Source: Fibrobacteria bacterium (GTDB lineage: Bacteria > Fibrobacterota > Fibrobacteria > UBA11236). From it: a stretch of 64,000 bases of DNA. Of this stretch, positions 24,151-32,746 are shown one piece after another (position 1 is the stretch's first letter; every line of letters begins with the position of its first letter). A program made the translations under genes and the position numbers. The stretch spans positions 1 to 64,000 of the forward strand of contig JANYDA010000060.1 of NCBI GenBank assembly GCA_025360005.1, given 5' to 3'. The notes below the pieces were generated by a model that did no database searches, had not been told where the DNA came from, and was given only the letters and a program-made list of their open reading frames with translations.

Positions 24151-25688
24151 ATCGGACGGTTGTTTTCGACGGCGGCAGGTTGCGCCTGGAGGATGTGGCG
24201 GACCTGGCGGAAGGCAAGGCCGGTTCGCGCCTGGACGCGGACGGCGGCTTCATGGCCCGCATCAATAAAGGCGCGGACTTCATCGATGCCCTGATCGAAC
24301 GGAACGGGACCCTCTACGGCGTGACCACGGGTTATGGCGAGAACGTATCGGTGCAGGTCTCTCCCCGGCTGGCATCGCTATTGCCGGCCAAGTTGGTGCG
24401 CTACCACGGGGTGGGAATGGGCGTGCCGTTTTCCGAAACCGAGACGCGCGCCATCCTCGCCGCGCGCCTCATCTCGCTGGCACGCGGATATTCCGGCGTA
24501 AGCTACGCGCTGCTGCAAGGCCTGCAGGCGCTGCTGGAAAAGGATATCCTGCCGGTGATTCCGGAAGAAGGATCGGTGGGCGCCAGCGGCGATCTCACTC
24601 CGCTCTCCTACGTGGCCGCAGTGCTGTGCGGCGAAAGGGAAGCCTGGCATGGCGGCGCGCGCATCCCGGCGCAACGGGCCCTGGCGGACGCGGGCTTGCG
24701 CCCATACGCGTTGCGGCCCAAGGAGGCCCTGGCCATGATGAACGGCACCGCGGTGATGACGGCCATCGCCTGCCTGAACTACGCGCGCGCGGAATACCTG
24801 ACGCGCCTTTGCTCGCGGGTGACGGCCCTGGCCGTGGTGGCCCTGGACGGGAACGCGGGGCATTTCGCGGAAGGCCTGTTCGCGGTCAAGCCCTTTACCG
24901 GCATGGGCGCCGTCGCCACGCGCATCCGCCGGGATCTGGCCCAGCGCGGACCGGCCGCACCGGGCGGCAGCCTGCAGGATCGGTATTCCATCCGCTGCGC
25001 CCCGCATGTCATCGGCGTGTTGGAGGATTGCCTTCCCTGGTACCGGGAGTTCATCGAAACCGAACTCAACAGTTCCAACGACAATCCCATCGTGGATGCG
25101 GAACAGGGCGCAGTCTACCATGGGGGCCATTTCTACGGCGGGCATATCTGCCACGTGATGGATTCCATGAAAACCACGGTGGCCAACCTGGCCGACCTGC
25201 TCGATCGCCAGATTGCCCTGCTGGTCGACCCGAAAGTGAACGCGGGCCTGCCCGCCAATCTGAGCGGCGCCACCGGCGCGGACGCGGCCACGGACCATGG
25301 GCTCAAGGCCTTGCAGATCACGGCCTCGGCCTGCACGGCGGAGGCCCTGAAACTGTGCATGCCCGCCAGCGTATTCTCCCGATCCACGGAAAGCCACAAC
25401 CAGGACAAGGTGAGCCTGGGGACCCTTGCCGCGCGCGATTGCCGGCGCGTACTGGAATTGACGGAACAAGTGGCGGCCTGCGGCCTGTTGGCCGCTTGCC
25501 AGGGCGTGGAATTGCGGATGCGCGCCCAGGGCAGGGAAGCGTCCGACATAAAAGGCGGACTGGGTTCGGCGCTGGCCTGGACGCGCGGACGGAGCGCGGT
25601 GGTTGAATCGGATCGATCGTTGGAGTCGGATTTGCGCGCCTTGCTGGGAGGCATGCGCGAACGCGCCGCGGATCCGGTATCCCCATGA
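24147..25688 (+). CDS. HAL/PAL/TAL-type aromatic amino acid ammonia lyase (aryl polyene)
   Basis: 513 residues. The MIO cofactor triad Ala146-Ser147-Gly148 is in GSVGASGDLTPLSY; the catalytic Tyr57 is in TLYGVTTGYG; NSSNDNPI and the C-terminal SRSTESHNQDKVSLG blocks are intact. At the selectivity position the enzyme has R-Y-H87-G rather than the Ser-His of histidine lyases. A His here fits tyrosine-type lyases, so it likely makes 4-hydroxycinnamate, the starter for the AMP-ligase. That substrate is inferred, not shown. The start is the ATG overlapping the previous stop. Confidence 0.9.
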   Translation: MNRTVVFDGGRLRLEDVADLAEGKAGSRLDADGGFMARINKGADFIDALIERNGTLYGVTTGYGENVSVQVSPRLASLLPAKLVRYHGVGMGVPFSETETRAILAARLISLARGYSGVSYALLQGLQALLEKDILPVIPEEGSVGASGDLTPLSYVAAVLCGEREAWHGGARIPAQRALADAGLRPYALRPKEALAMMNGTAVMTAIACLNYARAEYLTRLCSRVTALAVVALDGNAGHFAEGLFAVKPFTGMGAVATRIRRDLAQRGPAAPGGSLQDRYSIRCAPHVIGVLEDCLPWYREFIETELNSSNDNPIVDAEQGAVYHGGHFYGGHICHVMDSMKTTVANLADLLDRQIALLVDPKVNAGLPANLSGATGADAATDHGLKALQITASACTAEALKLCMPASVFSRSTESHNQDKVSLGTLAARDCRRVLELTEQVAACGLLAACQGVELRMRAQGREASDIKGGLGSALAWTRGRSAVVESDRSLESDLRALLGGMRERAADPVSP

Positions 25689-26095
25689 TTACTGCCACCG
25701 CCGACATCAAGGTCGAGTTCTTCGACGTGGACGCCATGAAGGTGGTGTGGCATGGGAACTACGCCCGCTTCCTGGAGCTGGGCCGTAACGCGTTGTTCGA
25801 AAAGCTGGGCTACGGCTATTCCGATATGGAGGCCGGCGGGTACAGCTGGCCGGTGGTCGATTTGCACATCCGCTACGTGCAGCCCGCGCGCCTGGGCCAG
25901 CGCCTGCGCGTCACCGCCACTTTGGTGGAATGGGAAAACCGCGTGCGCGTGGAATTCCTGATCCACGATGCCGTGACCGGCGAGAAGATCACCAAGGCGG
26001 ACAGCGTGCAGGTGGCGGTGGACATGCGTAATGGGGAATTGCAGTTCGAGACGCCGGAGGTTTTCCAGGCCAAGGTAAGGGGCGCTCTGAAATGA
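25685..26095 (+). CDS. 4HBT-type thioesterase (aryl polyene)
   Basis: 136 residues with a single hotdog domain. The N-terminal FFDVDAMKVVWHGNYARFLE carries the usual D-x-D-x3-V-x-x-x-x-Y pattern of the FcbC/YbgC family, including the active-site Asp. Thioesterases of this kind are constant members of aryl polyene clusters, where they may release the chain or edit ACPs. Overlaps by four bases on both sides. Confidence 0.87.
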   Translation: MITATADIKVEFFDVDAMKVVWHGNYARFLELGRNALFEKLGYGYSDMEAGGYSWPVVDLHIRYVQPARLGQRLRVTATLVEWENRVRVEFLIHDAVTGEKITKADSVQVAVDMRNGELQFETPEVFQAKVRGALK

Positions 26096-26805
26096 AAAAC
26101 CGGTCCGCTGTCCGCATGCGTATCCGCATCCCCGCCGTCGCGGCGATTTGCGTCCCAGTCTTGTTCGGCTTCGGCTTGTCGCCGGGGGCGGCCCCCCCCG
26201 CCAAGCCCGTTCCGGCCGCGGCGGTATCCTCACCCGTATCACCCACGTTACCCGTATCGCACACGTTACCGTTGGCCGGCCGCCTGGCCGCACCGCCGGT
26301 CCTTTCGGGAAGTTTCGCCCAGGAAAAGATCATCGTGGGGCTGAAGAAACCGTTGCTCAGCCGGGGCGATTTCCTGGTGGCGCGCGATAAGGGCGTCATT
26401 TGGCGCACGCTGAAACCCTTCGCGGCAGCGGTGGCGGTGACCCAGAAGGGCATCTGGTCCCTGAAACAAAACGGCGCCGGGCTTACCCGCCAGGCCATCC
26501 ATCAGGGCAACCTGGGGCTGGCCATGGATATGATCCAGAAAGTGCTGGCGGGCGATCCGGCCGCGCTGGACAAGGTTTTCACCGTGGCGGAAAAAGGGGA
26601 CTCGGCCGCCTGGACCCTTGATCTGAAACCATTGGATCCGATAGTCGCCCGCGTCATCCTCTCCATCCGCCTGCAAGGGGGCAGGCGCGTCGATCGCGTG
26701 GAATACGCCGAGGCCAACGGCGACAAGACCCGCATCGAGTTCTCCGCGGCAGCGGACAACGGCGGGGCCCTGGCATCCTGGCAGGCCGTCGCGTTCCGTG
26801 ATTAG
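26092..26805 (+). CDS. LolA-like outer membrane lipoprotein carrier (aryl polyene)
   Basis: 237 residues. A signal peptide (about 1-33) is followed by a Pro/Ala/Ser-rich linker that includes two tandem copies of an 18-base repeat at 26234-26269 (PVSPTL, PVSHTL). The LolA-like beta-barrel half-cone follows: SGSFAQEKIIVGLKKPLLSRGDF, then VIWRTLKPF. This is the periplasmic carrier found beside the MMPL exporter in these clusters, and it probably moves the lipidated polyene to the outer membrane. Overlaps the exporter gene by eight bases. Confidence 0.85.
   Translation: MKNRSAVRMRIRIPAVAAICVPVLFGFGLSPGAAPPAKPVPAAAVSSPVSPTLPVSHTLPLAGRLAAPPVLSGSFAQEKIIVGLKKPLLSRGDFLVARDKGVIWRTLKPFAAAVAVTQKGIWSLKQNGAGLTRQAIHQGNLGLAMDMIQKVLAGDPAALDKVFTVAEKGDSAAWTLDLKPLDPIVARVILSIRLQGGRRVDRVEYAEANGDKTRIEFSAAADNGGALASWQAVAFRD
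26236..26269. repeat. Two tandem one-mismatch copies of the palindrome
   Basis: GTATC-ACCCAC-GTTAC (26236-26251) and GTATC-GCACAC-GTTAC (26254-26269), an 18-base direct repeat inside the linker of the LolA-like gene. Confidence 0.55.
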
Positions 26806-29170
26806 GAAAACGCTGGCCCTGGCCTGGGTCCTCATCCTCTTGGCATGCGGCGCCTATCTCGCGCGGGAATTGCCCACCGCCTCCATCGAAAGCAGCATCT
26901 TCGCCCTGTTGCCGGAGCGCGAGCAGGATCCGGCCGTGCGCGCGGCAGGCGATGCGCTGCGATCGGAGTTGGAAAAACGCTTCCTGGTATTGGCCGTGCA
27001 TGCGGACGCGGATAAGGCCGCGCTTGCGGCGGAGGCCTATGCAGCCAGCCTGCGCGCCTCCGGCAGTATGCAGGAGGTAGCCTGCGCGGTACCCTCGGGC
27101 GGGGTGGGCAGGATGCTGGATTTCTACCAACCCCATCGCTTCGCCCTATTGTCCGCGGAAGATCGCGAATCCTTGGCCAAAGATTCCGGCAGCCTTTACG
27201 ATGCGGCGCAGCGCACCTTGTACCTGCCGCCCGGGGTTTCCGGCAGCCTGGGGTTCGCCCAGGATCCGTTCGGCACCTGGGGCCGGTGGCTGTCCGCGCG
27301 CAGCGGGGCCGGAGCCGGTTTCGAATTGCGGAACGGCCATCTCACCGTTGCGTTGGACGGCAAGACCGCCGTGGCGGTATTGGGCACCTTGAAGCCGCGC
27401 GCACGGGGCATGGATGCGCAGAACACGCTGGCGGCCCGCTTCGACGGCGCCTCCGCGGCCGCCCTGGCCGTGCCAGGCGCGCAACTGCTGCGATCCGGAT
27501 TCGTGTTCCACGAATTATTGGCGGCCCATCAGGCCCATGGGGAAATGACTTCCATCGGGACCGTATCCGCCGCGCTCCTGCTGGTGCTGATGCTGTTCGC
27601 TTTCCGCGGCATCCGGCCTACGCTATTGGGCATGTTACCCGTGCTAATCGGCTGCCTGGCCGCCACGGCCTTGTTGCTCTTGGCGGGGGGCGGCAAGGTG
27701 CATCTCATCGCCATGGTGTTCGGATCCACCATCGTGGGCGTGGCCGAGGACTACGGCATGCTTTTCATCGCCGGGTTGTACGAAGACAAGCCTTGGGACG
27801 GGCGCAGGCGTCTGCGCGACGTGCAACGGAGCCTGTTCCTGGGACTGCTCACTTCCGTGATAGGCTACCTGGCCCTGTTCTTCGTGCCCATTCCCGGCCT
27901 GCGCCAGATAGGCCTGTTCTCCATCGCGGGCCTGGTGGCATCCTGGATCACGGTGATGCTGTGGTATCCCTGGCTGGGCGCGCGCCTGAAACCGGTGAGC
28001 GCCGGCATGCGCCAGGCTGCCGAGGCCATCGAACGGGGCTGGCCCAAGGTACGGCGCGGCAAGCTGACCGCCCTGTCCTTGCTGGCTTTGCTGGCCCTTT
28101 CCGCCTGGGGCTGCGCGCGCCTGCGCGTGGACGACGACGTGCGCCTGCTCTACGCCCATGATCTCCGCCTGCAGCATGAGCAGGACAAGATCAATTCCGT
28201 CCTACGCATGCCGGGCGGGGGACGCTTTTTCCTTGTGCGCGCGCCGGATACGGAGCAGGTCTTGCAGCGGGAGGAAAAGCTCCTGGGTCTATTGGCCGCG
28301 TCCGATACCGGCGGGGCCGCGGCCGTGGGGGTCTCCACCTTCGTCCCTTCGCTGGCGCTCCAGCAGGGCAACGCTGCCCTGCTGCTGTCCGCCCTGGGCG
28401 GCTCGGTTAACCTGGGAAATACAGGTAACGTGAAAGGTACTGCCGATCGGCTGGCGGCGGATTTGGGCACGCCGGAATTGGGGGAGCGCCTGCGCAGGGA
28501 AACGCGGGAAAACTCGCGCCCGGTGAGCCTGGAGGAATGGTTGGCGGATCCCGTTTCCACGCCCTTCCGTTACCTTTGGCGCGGAAATAAGGCGGGAAGG
28601 GCTGAAGGCGCGGAAAGCGCGGCCTCGGTGGTTCCCGTGCCCGCGGCCGTAAGCCTGCCGCCGGATCGACTGCGGGCCCTGGGAAAGCAGGCCTCCGCGG
28701 ATATCGTGCTGGTGGATCAAATCCAGGATGTATCGGACACTTTGGGGCTGCTTCGCCGCCATTTGATCTGGGTATTGGCCATCGGATCCGCGCTGGTCTT
28801 CATCGCCATGCTGTTCTTGTTCAGGGGCCGGGCCTTCGGCGCGGTGGCTCCGGCCGCCTTGGGCGTAGCCGCCGGCCTGGGGAGCTTGGGAGGGAGCGGT
28901 ATGCCGCTCAACCTGTTCGCGCTTTTAGCATTGGCCCTGATATTGGGGATGGGGATCGACTATGGGATCTTCGTGCAGGAAAGCCGCCGCCAACGCGCGG
29001 CCGCGCTGGTGGCCATCAACATGGGCGCCGCCTCGAATATGTTAGCTTTCGGCATGCTGGTGTTCAGCACCACCCCGGCCTTGAAAGCCTTCGGTCTGGT
29101 GCTGGCGGTGGGGCTGGGCGTAGCCTGGTTGACCGCGCCTTGCTTCTCCACGGTCGGGGAAACGGAATGA
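26798..29170 (+). CDS. MMPL/RND-type exporter (aryl polyene)
   Basis: 790 residues starting at GTG. One N-terminal helix, a large periplasmic domain (about 30-245), a bundle of about five helices (about 245-400), a second helix near 425 with another periplasmic domain, then a second five-helix bundle to the end. This is the duplicated plan of MMPL transporters. GSTIVGVAEDYGMLFIAGL and LILGMGIDYGIFVQESRR carry the acidic residues in the membrane that are linked to proton use. Inner-membrane exporter of the polyene lipid, paired with the LolA-like protein. Confidence 0.88.
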   Translation: MIRKTLALAWVLILLACGAYLARELPTASIESSIFALLPEREQDPAVRAAGDALRSELEKRFLVLAVHADADKAALAAEAYAASLRASGSMQEVACAVPSGGVGRMLDFYQPHRFALLSAEDRESLAKDSGSLYDAAQRTLYLPPGVSGSLGFAQDPFGTWGRWLSARSGAGAGFELRNGHLTVALDGKTAVAVLGTLKPRARGMDAQNTLAARFDGASAAALAVPGAQLLRSGFVFHELLAAHQAHGEMTSIGTVSAALLLVLMLFAFRGIRPTLLGMLPVLIGCLAATALLLLAGGGKVHLIAMVFGSTIVGVAEDYGMLFIAGLYEDKPWDGRRRLRDVQRSLFLGLLTSVIGYLALFFVPIPGLRQIGLFSIAGLVASWITVMLWYPWLGARLKPVSAGMRQAAEAIERGWPKVRRGKLTALSLLALLALSAWGCARLRVDDDVRLLYAHDLRLQHEQDKINSVLRMPGGGRFFLVRAPDTEQVLQREEKLLGLLAASDTGGAAAVGVSTFVPSLALQQGNAALLLSALGGSVNLGNTGNVKGTADRLAADLGTPELGERLRRETRENSRPVSLEEWLADPVSTPFRYLWRGNKAGRAEGAESAASVVPVPAAVSLPPDRLRALGKQASADIVLVDQIQDVSDTLGLLRRHLIWVLAIGSALVFIAMLFLFRGRAFGAVAPAALGVAAGLGSLGGSGMPLNLFALLALALILGMGIDYGIFVQESRRQRAAALVAINMGAASNMLAFGMLVFSTTPALKAFGLVLAVGLGVAWLTAPCFSTVGETE
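28425..28440. repeat. One-mismatch copy of the GTAAC-N6-GTTAC palindrome
   Basis: GTAAC-GTGAAA-GGTAC, inside the MMPL gene. Confidence 0.4.
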
Positions 29171-29182
29171 GAAGGGAAAGCC

Positions 29183-30427
29183 ATGACGCATGATTTGGAT
29201 GTCGCCATCCTGGGCGCGGGCCCATCGGGGAGCCTGGCCGCGGCCTTCCTGCATAAGCTGGGGCTGAAGACGGCCGTCTTGGAACGGGAAACCTTCCCGC
29301 GCTTTTCCATCGGCGAGAGCCTGCTGCCCCAGACCATGGAGATCCTGGAAGCGGCCGGACTATTGCGGCCGGTGGTGGAAGCGGGCTTCCAGCATAAGAA
29401 CGGGGCGGCCTTCCGCCGCGGCGATCGGGCCGCCGAATTCGATTTCCGCCACAAGAGCAGCCGGGGCTGGGGCACCACCTACCAGGTGGTCCGCGCGGAT
29501 TTCGACAAGGTGCTTATCGATGCGGTGGCGGCCAAGGGCGTGCCCGTGCATTACCGCCACGAAGTCACGGCGGCGGAAACGGACGGCCAAGGCGCACGGT
29601 TGGCCGTCAGGCATCCCGGGGGTAACCTGGAGGTTAAGGCTCGTTTCATCCTGGACGCCACCGGTTTCGGGCGGCTTTTGCCCCGCCTTTTGAAATTGGA
29701 AACCCCGTCGAAATTCCCGGTGCGCATGGCCCTGTTCACGCATATCCGGGACGGCATCCCCCTGGGCGGCATGGATCGCAACAAGATCCTGGTCAGCGTG
29801 CATCCCGCCGATAAGGCCGTCTGGTATTGGCTGATCCCCTTTTCCAACGGACGCTGCTCCATCGGCGTGGTGGCGGAACCGCGCCTTTTGGAACATGCGA
29901 AACAAAACCATCCGGGCGCCGATGAGACCGCCCTGCTTCGCGCCCTGGTAGCGGAAACCCCTACCCTGGACAACCTGATCGGCAACGCAGTCTGGGACAC
30001 GCCCGCGCGTTCGCTGAAGGGCTATGCCGCCAACGTCATCTCCCTGCACGGTCCGTCCTTCGCCTTGCTGGGCAATGCGGGCGAGTTCCTGGATCCGGTG
30101 TTCAGCTCCGGCGTCACCATCGCCATGAAATCCGCCGCCCTCATCGCGCCCTTGGTGGCGCGGCATCTCTCCGGCGGATCGGTGGATTGGGCGCGCGAGT
30201 ACGATCAACCGCTGCGCAAGGGCGTGGACGCCTTCCGCGCCTTCGTGGATTCCTGGTACCGGGGCGGCTTCCAGGACATCATCTTCTATCCCGGCCAGCA
30301 ACCGGAAGTGAAGGCGATGATCTGTTCCATCCTGGCCGGCTACGCCTGGGACGCATCCAACCCTTACGTTTCCGACCCCGCCCGTTTAAAGGTCCTGGAG
30401 GAGCTTTGCGCGCCTTCCGGCTCCTGA
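29183..30427 (+). CDS. FAD-dependent oxidoreductase, halogenase/geranylgeranyl-reductase-like (aryl polyene)
   Basis: 414 residues. The dinucleotide-binding motif is GAGPSG at 11-16, then ERETFPRFSIGESLLPQ at about 35-51, a signature of the flavin-dependent halogenase/reductase superfamily, and GNAGEFLDPVFSSGVTIAM near 293-311. The conserved W-x-W-x-I-P of true tryptophan halogenases is replaced by WYWLIPFSNG, so halogenation is not supported. Members in aryl polyene clusters may hydroxylate or otherwise tailor the aryl head. It has its own GAGAAGGG site, 12 bases after the exporter. Confidence 0.83.
   Translation: MTHDLDVAILGAGPSGSLAAAFLHKLGLKTAVLERETFPRFSIGESLLPQTMEILEAAGLLRPVVEAGFQHKNGAAFRRGDRAAEFDFRHKSSRGWGTTYQVVRADFDKVLIDAVAAKGVPVHYRHEVTAAETDGQGARLAVRHPGGNLEVKARFILDATGFGRLLPRLLKLETPSKFPVRMALFTHIRDGIPLGGMDRNKILVSVHPADKAVWYWLIPFSNGRCSIGVVAEPRLLEHAKQNHPGADETALLRALVAETPTLDNLIGNAVWDTPARSLKGYAANVISLHGPSFALLGNAGEFLDPVFSSGVTIAMKSAALIAPLVARHLSGGSVDWAREYDQPLRKGVDAFRAFVDSWYRGGFQDIIFYPGQQPEVKAMICSILAGYAWDASNPYVSDPARLKVLEELCAPSGS
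29622..29637. repeat. One-mismatch copy of the GTAAC-N6-GTTAC palindrome
   Basis: GTAAC-CTGGAG-GTTAA, inside the FAD oxidoreductase gene. Confidence 0.4.
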
Positions 30428-31017
30428 TCCATCCCCTCGTTTCCTTGCTCGCCGTCCTCACCGTATCTCTGCTGGGCGGCTGCGCCCACCGCAGCCCGGA
30501 TCCCTGGGCTTTGCCCCCCGTGGAAGCGGGCGTCATGACGGGCCGTTACGTGCAGTCCTTGCGCCTGGAGCGTCAAGGCCGGACATTGGAACTGATGGCA
30601 GTGATCGAGAACGACGGCAATACTTTCACCTTGGTGGGATTGAGCCCGATGGGGCAACGCCTGCTGCGTCTCACCTGGTCCGGAGGCAAGGTGGCGCAGG
30701 AAAGCGATCCCAACCTGCCCGTGCATATCGACGGCGAAGCCATCTTGCGGGACGTGGTGTTCGCGAACTGGCCGGAAGCGGCCCTGAGAACGGTGTTCGC
30801 GGATACGCGTTGGCGGGCCGCCTTTTCCGGAGCGGATCGCAGCCTGGCCTGGAACGGGCGCCCATGGCTTTCCGTGCGGCCGGATACGGGCGCGGCCGGG
30901 CCGATGGAAAATACCGATACTGCGGGGGGCGCGGCAAGTACACCAGGAATAGTGGTCGATCACCTTGCGGAAGGCTACCGCGTGCATGTCGCCACCGTGG
31001 AACGGGACGCGCCGTGA
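30406..31017 (+). CDS. DUF3261 family lipoprotein (aryl polyene)
   Basis: About 203 residues from a TTG that overlaps the end of the previous gene by 22 bases; a GGAGGAG lies just before it, closer than usual, so the true start could be a later codon. A lipoprotein signal ends in LLGGC. The body (TGRYVQSLRLERQGRTLELMAVIE...) matches the DUF3261 lipoproteins typical of aryl polyene loci, presumed outer-membrane partners of the transport system. The stop overlaps the next GTG. Confidence 0.78.
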   Translation: MRAFRLLIHPLVSLLAVLTVSLLGGCAHRSPDPWALPPVEAGVMTGRYVQSLRLERQGRTLELMAVIENDGNTFTLVGLSPMGQRLLRLTWSGGKVAQESDPNLPVHIDGEAILRDVVFANWPEAALRTVFADTRWRAAFSGADRSLAWNGRPWLSVRPDTGAAGPMENTDTAGGAASTPGIVVDHLAEGYRVHVATVERDAP

Positions 31018-32231
31018 GCCCGGAGCCCGTTTACCTGAGCGCGCTGGGCATGACCTGCGCGGCCGGAGACGGGGTTGCTTCCGTGCTGGCCAACCTGCGG
31101 CGCGGGGCGGCGCCGGGCATGATCGCCACGGACCGATGGACGCCCGGCCAATCCCTGACCGTAGGCGAAGTGCGCGCGGAATTGCCGGCGCTGGACGGCT
31201 TCCCCTTGGCACATCGCTCCCGCAACAACCGCCTGGCCTTGCATACCTCGCGCCAAATCGAAGCGGATCTGCGTCGGACCGTTTCCGAATTCGGCGCGGC
31301 CCGCGTGGGCGTGGTAGTGGGCACCACCACCTCCGGTATGGCGGAAGCCGAAGCGGCCTTCCAATCCCTGCATGAACGCGGATCCTTCCCTCCCGGATTC
31401 GCGTACGCGCAGATGGAATTGGGTTCGCCCGCGGAATTCCTGGCGCTGGCCTGGGGTTTGCGCGGGCCCGCATTCACGGTTTCCACCGCTTGTTCCTCCT
31501 CCGCCAAGGCGCTGGCCGCGGCCCGCCGCCTATTACGGCTGGGCGCCTGCGACGCCGTGCTGGTGGGCGGAGTGGACACGCTATGCACCTTCACCTTGCG
31601 CGGGTTCTCCGCACTGGGCGCGCTTTCGCCGGAGCCCTGCCTTCCCTTCAGCCCCAACCGCAAAGGGATCAACATCGGGGAGGCGGCCGCCTTTTTCGTA
31701 TTGCGGCGGGAAGGATCCCGGGGCGGATCCGCCGGGGCCCAGGGAAGGCTGGTACTCCTCTTGGGCGCGGGGGAAACCTCGGACGCGCATAACATCTCCG
31801 CCCCTTTGCCCGGGGGGGAAGGGGCCCGCGACGCCATGAAATCCGCCCTTGGGGAAGCGGGCGTGGCACCGTATCAGATAGGATACGTTAACCTGCATGG
31901 TACGGGTACCGCCCAGAACGACGCCATGGAGGCGCGCGCCATGCACGCCGTGTTCCCTGAGGGGGTGGCCTGCTCCTCCACCAAAAGCCTCACCGGCCAT
32001 ACCTTGGGAGCGGCGGGGGCCCTGGAAGCGGGCATTTGCTGGGCGCTCCTGGCCGAGGGCGGGAAAGCCGGGCTGCCCCCGCAAATAAACGACGGCGCCG
32101 TGGATCCGGAACTGGGACCCTTGCGCCTGATCCGTCCCGGCGACTGCCCGGCGGCCCCGATCCGCTACGCCCTCAGCAATGTTTTCGGGTTCGGCGGGAC
32201 CAATGTGTCTTTGCTTTTGGGCGCGGCATGA
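31014..32231 (+). CDS. Beta-ketoacyl-ACP synthase (aryl polyene, first)
   Basis: 405 residues from a GTG overlapping the preceding stop (GTGA). The active-site Cys160 is in VSTACSSSAK, His295 in NLHGTGT, and His329 in KSLTGHTLGA, so the full C-H-H triad is present. The Phe-rich NVFGFGGTNVSL end is typical. It belongs to the condensing enzymes of the type II system and may act in starter-unit condensation or pair with the chain-length-factor-like protein. Confidence 0.9.
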   Translation: MSPEPVYLSALGMTCAAGDGVASVLANLRRGAAPGMIATDRWTPGQSLTVGEVRAELPALDGFPLAHRSRNNRLALHTSRQIEADLRRTVSEFGAARVGVVVGTTTSGMAEAEAAFQSLHERGSFPPGFAYAQMELGSPAEFLALAWGLRGPAFTVSTACSSSAKALAAARRLLRLGACDAVLVGGVDTLCTFTLRGFSALGALSPEPCLPFSPNRKGINIGEAAAFFVLRREGSRGGSAGAQGRLVLLLGAGETSDAHNISAPLPGGEGARDAMKSALGEAGVAPYQIGYVNLHGTGTAQNDAMEARAMHAVFPEGVACSSTKSLTGHTLGAAGALEAGICWALLAEGGKAGLPPQINDGAVDPELGPLRLIRPGDCPAAPIRYALSNVFGFGGTNVSLLLGAA

Positions 32232-32746
32232 ACCGGATTGACGGGCTTGACCGGCTTGACGGACTTAGCGGGCCGAACGATCTGAAGGAAATCTGCCGCC
32301 GCCCCATCGATCGGCTCATCCCCCACCGCGCGCCCATGATCCTCATCGACGAGGCCTGCGGCATGGAAGGCGACTCCTTCCTCGCCAAGGTCCGCATCAC
32401 TCCCGCCAGCCCCTTCTTCACGGGAGGCGGCGTGCCTGCCTGGGTGGGCCTGGAGTACATGGCGCAGACGGTGGCGGCTTATTCCGGGGCGCTGGGATTG
32501 ACCAAGGGCGGCGAAGTGAAGGTGGGGATGCTGTTGGGCACGCGCGAGTATGCGGCCCAGGTGCCCATGTTCGCGGCCGGAGCGGAATTGGAAGTGCTGG
32601 CCCGTTTGGATATCTTTCAGGAAAACGGGGTCAGCAGCGTGCATTGCCGCATTCGGGTCCCGGGCGGCGGCATCGTGGCGCAGGCGCAAATCACAGTCAT
32701 CGACGTGCCGGACATCCGGAAATTCCTCGGGGAAAGAAGCACATGA
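32228..32746 (+). CDS. ApeP-like 3-hydroxyacyl-ACP dehydratase (aryl polyene)
   Basis: 172 residues. The hotdog domain begins near residue 22: RLIPHRAPMILIDEACG has the conserved His33, and VPAWVGLEYMAQTVAAYSG is the central helix. In characterised aryl polyene systems two hotdog dehydratases (ApeI and ApeP) act as a heterodimer. Here the ApeI part is the C-terminal domain of the AMP-ligase, so this protein would pair with that fusion. Four-base overlaps on both sides. Confidence 0.85.
   Translation: MNRIDGLDRLDGLSGPNDLKEICRRPIDRLIPHRAPMILIDEACGMEGDSFLAKVRITPASPFFTGGGVPAWVGLEYMAQTVAAYSGALGLTKGGEVKVGMLLGTREYAAQVPMFAAGAELEVLARLDIFQENGVSSVHCRIRVPGGGIVAQAQITVIDVPDIRKFLGERST

Noticed and set aside
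29183-30427. Tryptophan halogenase
   Set aside because: The flavin-binding and GESLLP-type motifs fit the superfamily, but the halogenase W-x-W-x-I-P signature is missing.
31887-31903. Partial match to the palindrome (TTAAC-N6-GGTAC), also near 34366
   Set aside because: Both fall on the conserved Val-Asn-x-His-Gly-Thr codons of ketosynthases, so protein conservation explains them.
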